Source: Pseudomonadota bacterium
GTDB taxonomy: Bacteria > Pseudomonadota > Gammaproteobacteria > Magnimaribacterales > D2472
Direction of reading: 5' to 3'
Length of the DNA: 7,501 nt
Assembly: GCA_010024215.1 (NCBI GenBank)
Contig: RGHK01000037.1
Location: forward strand, 1 to 7,501
Each line of letters opens with the position of its first letter. Positions within the stretch are counted from its first letter, which is position 1. The notes below the pieces were generated by a model, which saw nothing but the letters and a program-made list of their open reading frames with translations, did no database searches and was not told where the DNA came from. Both the position numbers and the translations under genes were made by a program. This document shows, in pieces, positions 1 through 6,028 of this stretch.

Positions 1-62
1 ATTTTTATTAGAATAACTTTATCTTAAATGAATAATTACTTCCAAAAAAAGGGGTGAAATAA
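1..62 (+). promoter_or_regulatory. Leader and ribosome binding site of the dehydrogenase gene
   Basis: This AT-rich stretch precedes the first gene. The purine-rich run AAGGGGTGA (49-57) lies 5 to 7 bases before the ATG at 63 and is a strong Shine-Dalgarno sequence, which fixes that start. I could not assign a convincing -35/-10 pair; TATCTT at 21-26 is only a weak -10 candidate. Whether the gene has its own promoter or is read from a gene left of the window cannot be decided here. Confidence 0.6.
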
Positions 63-965
63 ATGAGTATTAGATTTGATGGTCAGGTTGCAATTGTTAC
101 TGGTGCTGGAGGTGGTTTAGGCAAAGAACATGCTCTGGGACTTGCTAGAAGAGGCGCAAAAGTAGTTGTAAATGATCTTGGCGGTGGTGTAGATGGAAGT
201 GGTGCTAGTGATGCTGCAAAATCAGTTGTTGATCAGATTATTTCAGAAGGTGGTGAAGCAATAGCAAACGGTGCGAGTGTTACTGATTTGGAAGCTGTAA
301 AGGCTATGGTGAATGAAGCTAAGGAGAAATGGGGAAGAATCGATATACTAGTTAATAATGCAGGGATACTTAGAGATAAGAGTTTTCATAAAGACACCAT
401 AGAGAGTTTTAATACCGTTATGGATGTCCACTTTCAAGGCACTTTGAATTGTACACACACCGTATATCCAATTATGAGAGAACAAGAGTTTGGTAGGATT
501 ATTTTTACCAGCTCATCAAGTGGAGTATTTGGTAATTTTGGCCAAGCTAATTATGGATCTGCAAAAATGGCAATGATCGGATTAATGAATACACTCAAGT
601 TAGAAGGACAGAAATATAATGTATTTACTAATTCAATTACTCCTGTGGCATACACAAGGATGACAGAAGGACTTATTCCAGAAGATTTTGGTAAAAATAT
701 GCAACCAGAACACGTAACTCCTGCAGTTCTTTATCTTGCAAGCAAAGATGCTCCTAATGGGGTTATTATAGCTGCTGGTGCTGGAGTATTTTCTCGAATA
801 TTTATTCATGAAACAATGGGGATTAATCTCGGGACAGGAGAGGACATGACTCCAGAGAATATTGCTGCAAACTGGGATAAGGTTTCAGATATGGATGATG
901 CTAGGGCTCTTCAAAATGGTGGTGAGCAGACGTTACAAATTTTTGAGTTAATTAATAAAGGTTAA
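63..965 (+). CDS. Short-chain dehydrogenase/reductase, MFE-2-type (3R)-hydroxyacyl-CoA dehydrogenase-like
   Basis: A complete 300-residue classical SDR, predicted to be cytoplasmic. The Rossmann cofactor motif TGAGGGLG is at residues 13-20. An acidic residue, D38, ends the second strand (VVVND), which in this family favours NAD(H) over NADP(H). The NNAG motif is at 98-101. The catalytic triad is S151, Y164 and K168, in the pattern S-x12-Y-x3-K. The insertion NDLGGGVDGSGAS (37-49) and the C-terminal extension of about 60 residues past the core resemble the dehydrogenase domain of peroxisomal multifunctional enzyme type 2, which oxidises (3R)-hydroxyacyl-CoA to 3-oxoacyl-CoA. No hydratase (MaoC) or sterol-carrier domain is fused. 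The ATG follows a good AAGGGGTG site. The next gene starts 2 bases after the stop, so the two are probably co-transcribed. Family is certain; substrate is inference, and a 3-oxoacyl reductase role is the main alternative. Confidence 0.88.
   Translation: MSIRFDGQVAIVTGAGGGLGKEHALGLARRGAKVVVNDLGGGVDGSGASDAAKSVVDQIISEGGEAIANGASVTDLEAVKAMVNEAKEKWGRIDILVNNAGILRDKSFHKDTIESFNTVMDVHFQGTLNCTHTVYPIMREQEFGRIIFTSSSSGVFGNFGQANYGSAKMAMIGLMNTLKLEGQKYNVFTNSITPVAYTRMTEGLIPEDFGKNMQPEHVTPAVLYLASKDAPNGVIIAAGAGVFSRIFIHETMGINLGTGEDMTPENIAANWDKVSDMDDARALQNGGEQTLQIFELINKG
957..961 (+). promoter_or_regulatory. Ribosome binding site supporting a TTG start
   Basis: AAAGG lies in the last codons of the upstream dehydrogenase gene, 6 bases before the TTG at 968. 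No in-frame ATG lies near the expected N-terminus. The residues from the TTG onward (M-K-L-Y-S-S) match the first beta strand of the glutathione transferase fold. Together these support a TTG start and translational coupling to the upstream gene. Confidence 0.6.
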
Positions 966-967
966 TT

Positions 968-1582
968 TTGAAGCTTTATTCAAGTAAGCTAGCTCCAAGT
1001 CCACTTAAAGTTGTAATTTTTCTAAAAGAAAAGGGTATTCTTGATCAGGTAGAAATTGTTAACTTAGATTTAGGAAAATTAGAGCATAAAACCCCTGAAT
1101 ATAAAGCTATTGCTCCCAATTCAAGAGTTCCTGCACTGCAATTAGATGACGGCACAATTATTCTAGAAACCACTGCGATATGTAGATATTTAGAAGCTTT
1201 GTATCCTGAACCTAATTTATTTGGAGAGAGCCCCATAGAAATTGCTTCCATTGAAATGTGGTACTCTAGAGTGACTTATGAGTTGATGGTTCCTTTAATG
1301 CATGGATTTAGGCATACACATCCTCATATGAGCCAGATGGAAAATCAAAATCAAGAATATGGACTGGCTCAAAGAGAGTTAGCAGTTAAATCTTTAGATA
1401 CCTATAACAATATTATTGCAAGCAGAGAATACATTGCTGGGGAAAGATTTACTTATGCAGATATTCAAATGGTTACATCCTTGCAGTTTTTAGTAAGATT
1501 AAACAGGCTTGATATACAAGACTACGAAAACCTGAATGACTATATCAATCAGGTTTCCAGCAGACCTAGTTTTTTAGTTTAG
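968..1582 (+). CDS. Glutathione S-transferase family protein
   Basis: A 204-residue cytosolic GST-fold protein, normal length for the family. The N-terminal thioredoxin-like domain (about residues 1-82) starts with the strand MKLYSS. It has S11 in the helix-1 region (APSPLKV), a candidate glutathione-activating residue. It also has the invariant cis-proline in the R-V-P motif (P55) and E67-T68 where the glutathione gamma-glutamyl binding E-S pair usually sits. The helical C-terminal domain (about 90-200) carries the N-capping motif FTYAD (161-165; T162 and D165), a folding hallmark of GSTs. Translation probably starts at TTG, 2 bases after the dehydrogenase stop, so the two are likely one operon. 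The class and substrate cannot be told: detoxifying conjugation, isomerisation and stringent-starvation-like roles are all possible. The 3' end contains a hairpin that may serve the converging nrdAB transcript. Confidence 0.85.
   Translation: MKLYSSKLAPSPLKVVIFLKEKGILDQVEIVNLDLGKLEHKTPEYKAIAPNSRVPALQLDDGTIILETTAICRYLEALYPEPNLFGESPIEIASIEMWYSRVTYELMVPLMHGFRHTHPHMSQMENQNQEYGLAQRELAVKSLDTYNNIIASREYIAGERFTYADIQMVTSLQFLVRLNRLDIQDYENLNDYINQVSSRPSFLV
1528..1556 (-). terminator. Possible nrdAB terminator hairpin inside the converging gene
   Basis: An inverted repeat: AAACCTGA (1528-1535) pairs with TCAGGTTT (1549-1556). After one A-A mismatch, TGA (1537-1539) pairs with TCA (1545-1547) around a 5-base loop, giving 11 pairs in all. 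Read on the minus strand it begins 28 bases past the nrdB stop and ends in four T residues (TCAGGTTTT). This resembles a weak intrinsic terminator. Read on the plus strand the only T-run (1570-1575) is 13 bases beyond the stem, which is not canonical. The sequence is also coding on the plus strand, so chance is possible. Confidence 0.35.
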
Positions 1583-1583
1583 A

Positions 1584-2849
1584 TTATTCCCAGTTTAAAG
1601 CACCACCAACCTGGTACTCAGTTACCCTTGTTTCAAAGAAATTCTTTTCTTTTCTTAAGTCTATAATCTCTGACATCCATGGGAATGGATTGCTCACACC
1701 TTTGAATTCTTCCTCTAATCCAATTTGGGTTAGTCTTCTGTTAGCAATGAATTTTAGATATTCTTCCATCATTGCAGCATTCATGCCCAGAACCCCTCTA
1801 GGCATAGTGTCTCTTGCGTACATTATTTCCAACTCAGTTCCCTCTAAAATCATTTGGGCAGCCTCAGCCTTCATCTCATCATCCCATAAATGAGGATTTT
1901 CAATTTTGATTTGATTGATTACATCTATACCAAAGTTAACATGCATAGACTCATCTCTTAAAATATACTGGAATTGCTCTGATGTGCCAGTCATTTTATT
2001 TCTTCGACCCATTGATAATATTTGTGTAAAACCACAATAGAAGAAGATTCCTTCTAATACACAATAAAAAGCTATTAAGTTTTTTAAGAGTTGTTTGTCT
2101 GTTTCTACAGTTCCAGTCTTAAATTCTGGATCAGATATTTGCTGTGTATATTTAAGGCCCCAAGCAGCTTTTCTAGATACGCATGGTATTTCTCGATACA
2201 TATTAAAAATTTCACCTTCATCCATACCTAATGATTCAATGCAATATTGATAGGCATGAGTATGAATGGCTTCTTCTAAACTTTGTCTTAATATATATTG
2301 CCTACATTCAGGATTAGTTATTAGTCTATATAACGCAAGTACTAAATTGTTGGCTACAAGTGAATCCGCAGTAGAAAAGAACCCTAAGTTTCTTTTTACA
2401 ATTGTTCTTTCGTCTTCTGTGAGACCATCTTCAGATTTCCATAAAACAATATCATTTGTCATATTAATTTCTTGTGGCATCCAATGATTTGCACTTCCAT
2501 CTAAATATTTTTGCCAAGCCCAATCATACTTAAATGGCACAAGTTGATTTAAATCAGCTTTACAATTAATCATCATTTTGTCATCAACTTGCACTCTTGA
2601 GCCTGCCATTTCATCCAATTCTTCAACGCCAGCCGCGTCGTCAAGATTTTTTATAGCCTCTCTTGCTTTTTGCGCACGAGTACCTTCTTCTATATTTGTT
2701 GCACTTTCTTTAATTGGTGCTGCTGTGTCTACAGGTACTACAGCAGGTTGCTCTTTAGCAACTTGAGGTGTTTCAACAACAGGAGCAGCAGCAGATACTG
2801 CTGAACTTGTGTTTGTATCCTCTTTTCCATAATCATCCCAATTTAACAT
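1584..2849 (-). CDS. nrdB: Class Ia ribonucleoside-diphosphate reductase, beta (radical-generating) subunit
   Basis: A 421-residue NrdB (R2) that makes and stores the tyrosyl radical used by NrdA to reduce ribonucleoside diphosphates. All diiron ligands are present with E. coli spacing: D162, E193, H196, E266, E300 and H303. The radical tyrosine is Y200 in EAIHTHAY, 7 residues after E193 as in E. coli (E115 and Y122). The C-terminal tail EYQVGGALNWE is the typical peptide that docks into NrdA and carries the penultimate radical-relay tyrosine. Residues about 11-60 are a low-complexity Ala/Pro/Val/Glu segment, also seen in Pseudomonas-type NrdB; there is no ATP-cone. The ATG is preceded by AGGAGA (2855-2860), an excellent ribosome binding site. 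The gene follows nrdA after 14 bases, so they form one operon. Its stop codon is one base from the stop of the converging transferase gene. Confidence 0.97.
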   Translation of the reverse strand: MLNWDDYGKEDTNTSSAVSAAAPVVETPQVAKEQPAVVPVDTAAPIKESATNIEEGTRAQKAREAIKNLDDAAGVEELDEMAGSRVQVDDKMMINCKADLNQLVPFKYDWAWQKYLDGSANHWMPQEINMTNDIVLWKSEDGLTEDERTIVKRNLGFFSTADSLVANNLVLALYRLITNPECRQYILRQSLEEAIHTHAYQYCIESLGMDEGEIFNMYREIPCVSRKAAWGLKYTQQISDPEFKTGTVETDKQLLKNLIAFYCVLEGIFFYCGFTQILSMGRRNKMTGTSEQFQYILRDESMHVNFGIDVINQIKIENPHLWDDEMKAEAAQMILEGTELEIMYARDTMPRGVLGMNAAMMEEYLKFIANRRLTQIGLEEEFKGVSNPFPWMSEIIDLRKEKNFFETRVTEYQVGGALNWE

Positions 2850-2863
2850 TTCGTTCTCCTATA

Positions 2864-5740
2864 TTATTGACATGCTTCACAATCTGGATCATCCAGCGAG
2901 CATGCTGAAGGAACAGGGGCCGGAGCTCCTAGTTCCTGTGGTGCAGCCTGAGTTGCTTGGGCACTAACTGCATTTAATTTTCCTTGTGCAACAGTTGACT
3001 TTTCTGTTGATGTTGCAGCAATCGATCTTAAGTAATAGGTGGTTTTAAGGCCTGAATACCATGCCATTCTGTATGTAATATCAAGCTTTTTACCATCTGC
3101 ATTTCCAATATATAAGTTTAATGATTGAGCTTGATCAATCCACTTTTGTCTTCTACTTGCTGATTCAACTATATATCTAGGTTCAACCTCAAAGGCTGTT
3201 GAGTATATAGTTTTAATTTCATCAGGAATTCTTGATATTTGAGATAAACTACCTTCAAAATATTTTAAATCATTAATCATCACATCATCCCAAAGATTAA
3301 GTTCTTTTAATTTATTCACAAGATGAGGGTTTACGATAGTAAATTCACCGGAAAGGTTAGATTTTACATATAAGTTTTGGTATGTTGGCTCAACAGACTG
3401 AGTTACACCTGTGATATTCGAAATTGTAGCTGTTGGTGCTATGGCCATAACATTTGAATTTCTCATTCCATCTGCTACAACTTTTTTTCTAAGCGTCTCC
3501 CAATCCAATGTTTCTGACTTATCAACATTCAGATATTCTGATCCTCTATTTTTTTCTAATATATCAAGAGAGTCTTTTGGAAGAATACCTTGACTCCAAA
3601 GTGAACCCTCATAAGATTCATAGCTTCCTCTTTCTTTTGCTAATTCTGTTGATGCATGAATTGCATAGTAACTAATCAATTCCATACTTCTATCTGCAAA
3701 TTCAATAGCTTCATCACTACAATAAGCTATATCTTGCATATACAAAGTGTCTTGAAAGCCCATCATTCCAAGACCTATTGGTCGATGTTTCAAGTTAGAG
3801 TTTTTTGCAGTATCTACAGAGTAGTAATTTATATTAATTACATTGTCTAACATTCTTATTGCTGTTGAGACAGTTTGTTTTATTTTTTCCTCATCTAATT
3901 TCCCATCTTTCATATGTTGGGCTAAATTTACTGAACCAAGATTACAAACAGCAATTTCATCAGCACTTGTATTAAGTGTAATCTCTGTACACAAATTTGA
4001 AGAATGCACTACGCCCGCATGTTGTTGAGGAGATCTTAAATTACAAGAGTCTTTAAATGTTATCCATGGATGGCCTGTTTCAAAGAGCATTGTTAACATT
4101 TTTCTCCAAAGTTCTTTTGCAGGAACAGATTTAAATTGATCCATTTCTCCAGCCTGAGCTTTTCTTTCATATTCCTCATATTTTTCTTCAAAAGCCTTTC
4201 CTATTAAGTCATGTAGATCTGGAGTTTCACCTGGAGAAAAAAGCGTCCAGTTTTTATCTTCTTCAACTCTTTTCATAAATAAGTCTGGAACCCAGTTAGC
4301 AGTATTCATGTCATGAGTCCTTCTTCTTTCATCCCCTGTGTTTTTTCTTAATTCTAAGAACTCTTCAACATCCAAGTGCCAGGTTTCAAGGTAGGCACAC
4401 ATTGCTCCTTTTCTTTTTCCACCTTGGTTTACAGCTACTGCTGTGTCATTTGCTACTTTTAAGAAAGGTACTACACCTTGGCTTTTTCCATTTGTTCCCT
4501 TGATATATGAGTTCATCGCCCTAACTGATGTCCAGTCATTTCCTAATCCACCTGCCCATTTTGATAAAAGTGCGTTATCTTTCATGGCTCCAAAAATACC
4601 ATCAAGGTCATCTGGTATTGTTGTTAAGTAACATGAAGAAAGTTGTGGTCTCTTTGTTCCAGAGTTAAATAGTGTTGGTGTTGAGCTCATGTAATCAAAG
4701 CTTGAAAGCAGTTTGTAAAATTCAATAGCTCTTTCTTCTCTGTTTTCTTCTTCTACAGCTAAACCCATTGCAACCCTCATAAAGAAAACTTGAGGAAGCT
4801 CATATCTAACATCATCGCAATGAATAAAGTATCTGTCATATAGAGTTTGTAGCCCTAGATAAGTAAATTGATTATCTCTTGTATGGTCAATTGCTTTACC
4901 TAATACATCTAAATCAAATGTTTTTAATTCAGGGTCTAAGATGTCTAGTTCAATGCCTTTGTCTATGTATGCTAAAAATGCTTTCGGATAGTTTTCCTTC
5001 ATTTGATCATAGGTTGACTCTTCAGCTATTTTTAAGAAACCAAGTGCCTCACTTCTAATCTGATCCATAAGAATTCTTGCAGTTACATATGTATAGTTCG
5101 GCTCTTTCTCAACTTTTGTTCTTGCTGACATAACAAGACTTGTTCTCATATCTGATATTGAAACTCCGTCATATAAATTTTTTAATGCTTCTTCAAGCAC
5201 TTCATTCATTGATACTTCCTCAAGTCCCTCACATGCATCATTAATTAGTGCTGCCAATTTATCGACATCAAGTGGAACGGTTGTTCCGTCTGATTTTGTT
5301 ATATTTATGTTTGGTTTGTTTGGTATATCAATTTCGGGTGTAACCTTTTTTCTTTCTTGTGTTCTTCCTGCTCTATATAAGATATAGCTTTTTGCAACTT
5401 CAAGTTCTTCACTTCTCATTAACTGAAGTTCAACTTGATCTTGAATCTCTTCTATATGCAGAGTACCTCCAGAAGGCATTCTTCTTTCAAAAACTTCTAT
5501 AACACTAGATGAGATAGCATTAACTTTTTTATGAATTCTTTCGCTGGCTGCTGCATTTCCTGATTCTGTAGCAAGGAAGGCTTTTGTAATAGCAACTTTT
5601 ATTTTATCTTCTTCAAAGGCAACAACTTTTCCATTTCTTTTAATTACTCTTAGTTTGCCTGGAGCTGTTGTTTCAATTTCATTAGCCTGAACTTGTTGTT
5701 GTGGTTCCAATGTTTTGCTAATTTCTTGTGTTGTTTCCAT
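2864..5740 (-). CDS. nrdA: Class Ia ribonucleoside-diphosphate reductase, alpha (catalytic) subunit
   Basis: NrdA (R1) reduces NDPs to dNDPs, with a radical supplied by NrdB. Numbered from the chosen ATG (958 residues), a canonical ATP-cone lies at about 28-130, with the motif VIKRNGK (32-38). A second, degenerate cone-like region is at about 143-237. Next comes the ten-stranded barrel, with the redox pair C370 and C599, the thiyl-radical C584, and N582 and E586 in the N-L-C-T-E motif. C370 to C584 is 214 residues, as between E. coli C225 and C439. The radical-relay pair is Y902-Y903. An Ala/Pro/Gln linker leads to the thioredoxin-reducible tail CEAC (954-957). The architecture matches Pseudomonas NrdA of about 960 residues. 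The start is uncertain: the frame is open up to a GTG at 5794 with no ribosome binding site, and ATG 5755 directly abuts its GGGGA. ATG 5740 has a GAG about 10 bases upstream and gives the family length. nrdB follows 14 bases later. Confidence 0.95.
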   Translation of the reverse strand: METTQEISKTLEPQQQVQANEIETTAPGKLRVIKRNGKVVAFEEDKIKVAITKAFLATESGNAAASERIHKKVNAISSSVIEVFERRMPSGGTLHIEEIQDQVELQLMRSEELEVAKSYILYRAGRTQERKKVTPEIDIPNKPNINITKSDGTTVPLDVDKLAALINDACEGLEEVSMNEVLEEALKNLYDGVSISDMRTSLVMSARTKVEKEPNYTYVTARILMDQIRSEALGFLKIAEESTYDQMKENYPKAFLAYIDKGIELDILDPELKTFDLDVLGKAIDHTRDNQFTYLGLQTLYDRYFIHCDDVRYELPQVFFMRVAMGLAVEEENREERAIEFYKLLSSFDYMSSTPTLFNSGTKRPQLSSCYLTTIPDDLDGIFGAMKDNALLSKWAGGLGNDWTSVRAMNSYIKGTNGKSQGVVPFLKVANDTAVAVNQGGKRKGAMCAYLETWHLDVEEFLELRKNTGDERRRTHDMNTANWVPDLFMKRVEEDKNWTLFSPGETPDLHDLIGKAFEEKYEEYERKAQAGEMDQFKSVPAKELWRKMLTMLFETGHPWITFKDSCNLRSPQQHAGVVHSSNLCTEITLNTSADEIAVCNLGSVNLAQHMKDGKLDEEKIKQTVSTAIRMLDNVININYYSVDTAKNSNLKHRPIGLGMMGFQDTLYMQDIAYCSDEAIEFADRSMELISYYAIHASTELAKERGSYESYEGSLWSQGILPKDSLDILEKNRGSEYLNVDKSETLDWETLRKKVVADGMRNSNVMAIAPTATISNITGVTQSVEPTYQNLYVKSNLSGEFTIVNPHLVNKLKELNLWDDVMINDLKYFEGSLSQISRIPDEIKTIYSTAFEVEPRYIVESASRRQKWIDQAQSLNLYIGNADGKKLDITYRMAWYSGLKTTYYLRSIAATSTEKSTVAQGKLNAVSAQATQAAPQELGAPAPVPSACSLDDPDCEACQ

Positions 5741-5877
5741 TTTTATTTTTCTCATTCCCCAATGTTTCTTTTGTAACTTTCCACCAATTTCCACTCATAA
5801 AGAGTTTTAATGTTTAAACTTTCTGGAAGAAGTTTTGTGTGTCTGCAGTTACACCAACTTTTTTATTCCGCTCTCTA

Positions 5878-5905
5878 ATATTACTTGTTGTGGATAAAGA
5901 ATCAA
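5878..5905 (-). promoter_or_regulatory. Candidate nrdAB promoter
   Basis: Read toward nrdA, TTGATT (5900-5905) and TAATAT (5878-5883) are separated by 16 bases and resemble a weak sigma-70 -35/-10 pair (4 of 6 matches each). It would start transcription near 5871, leaving a leader of about 130 bases before ATG 5740. An exact DnaA box lies in the spacer and two NrdR boxes lie just upstream, a position that suits regulation. The matches are modest and other placements overlapping the NrdR boxes are possible. Confidence 0.3.
5889..5897 (-). promoter_or_regulatory. DnaA box 1 (exact consensus)
   Basis: TGTGGATAA on the plus strand is the exact complement of the high-affinity DnaA box TTATCCACA. 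It sits 16 bases from the proximal NrdR box and inside the spacer of the candidate nrdAB promoter. DnaA boxes are known upstream of E. coli nrdAB, where DnaA affects transcription, so the location is biologically sensible. Confidence 0.7.
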
Positions 5906-5913
5906 GCAAAAAA

Positions 5914-5929
5914 ACACAATATATTGTGA
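5914..5929. promoter_or_regulatory. NrdR box, nrdA-proximal
   Basis: ACACAATATATTGTGA matches the 16-base NrdR consensus acaCwAtATaTwGtgt at 15 of 16 positions; its inner 14 bases are a perfect palindrome. NrdR is the nucleotide-sensing repressor (zinc finger plus ATP-cone) of ribonucleotide reductase genes. The box lies upstream of nrdA and pairs with a second box 15 bases away. Confidence 0.85.
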
Positions 5930-5944
5930 CAATTTCATTTTTTT

Positions 5945-5960
5945 TCACTATATAGTGTAT
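5945..5960. promoter_or_regulatory. NrdR box, nrdA-distal
   Basis: TCACTATATAGTGTAT matches the NrdR consensus at 13 of 16 positions and contains the perfect 12-base palindrome CACTATATAGTG (5946-5957). In consensus register its centre is 31 bp from the centre of the other box, about three helical turns. Tandem boxes with 15 to 16 bases between them are the known arrangement for NrdR, which supports both sites together. Confidence 0.8.
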
Positions 5961-5979
5961 GTAAGCTGTATTTTTGCTG

Positions 5980-6009
5980 TTGGCAATCAGTTAATAAATT
6001 GTGGATAAT
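5980..6009 (+). promoter_or_regulatory. Candidate glpK promoter
   Basis: TTGGCA (5980-5985, 5 of 6 to the sigma-70 -35) and GATAAT (6004-6009, 5 of 6 to the -10) are separated by 18 bases. Transcription would start near 6016, giving a very short leader of about 13 bases that still includes the ribosome binding site. An exact DnaA box overlaps the -10 element. No GlpR-like or CRP-like operator was recognised. Confidence 0.4.
6000..6008 (-). promoter_or_regulatory. DnaA box 2 (exact consensus)
   Basis: A second exact TGTGGATAA, in the same orientation as the first and 111 bp away. It overlaps the candidate glpK -10 element and lies 20 bases before the glpK ATG. With box 1 it brackets the NrdR pair. 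Confidence 0.6.
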
Positions 6010-6019
6010 TAACTTTTAT

Positions 6020-6024
6020 GGAGA
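6020..6024 (+). promoter_or_regulatory. glpK ribosome binding site
   Basis: GGAGA lies 4 bases before ATG 6029 (GGAG with 5 bases), slightly close but strong. It favours ATG 6029 over the upstream in-frame TTG at 5999. The TTG would add ten residues (MWIINFYGEK) with no family counterpart and has no ribosome binding site. Confidence 0.75.
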
Positions 6025-6028
6025 GAAG

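Noticed and set aside
5718..5798. A 26-codon minus-strand reading frame starting ATG at 5798 and overlapping the nrdA start, a possible leader peptide.
   Set aside because: No ribosome binding site precedes it, its sequence shows no run of regulatory codons, and a frame of this length is expected by chance.
5801..5870. A structured leader or riboswitch between the candidate nrdAB promoter and nrdA.
   Set aside because: Only short palindromes (GTTTAAAC, CTGCAG) are seen, with no conserved riboswitch core and no terminator-antiterminator pair.
5889..6008. A replication origin, because of two exact DnaA boxes in AT-rich DNA.
   Set aside because: Only two boxes, no repeat cluster or clear unwinding element, and none of the usual origin neighbours (dnaA, dnaN, gidA, parA). 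Transcriptional control of nrdAB explains them better.
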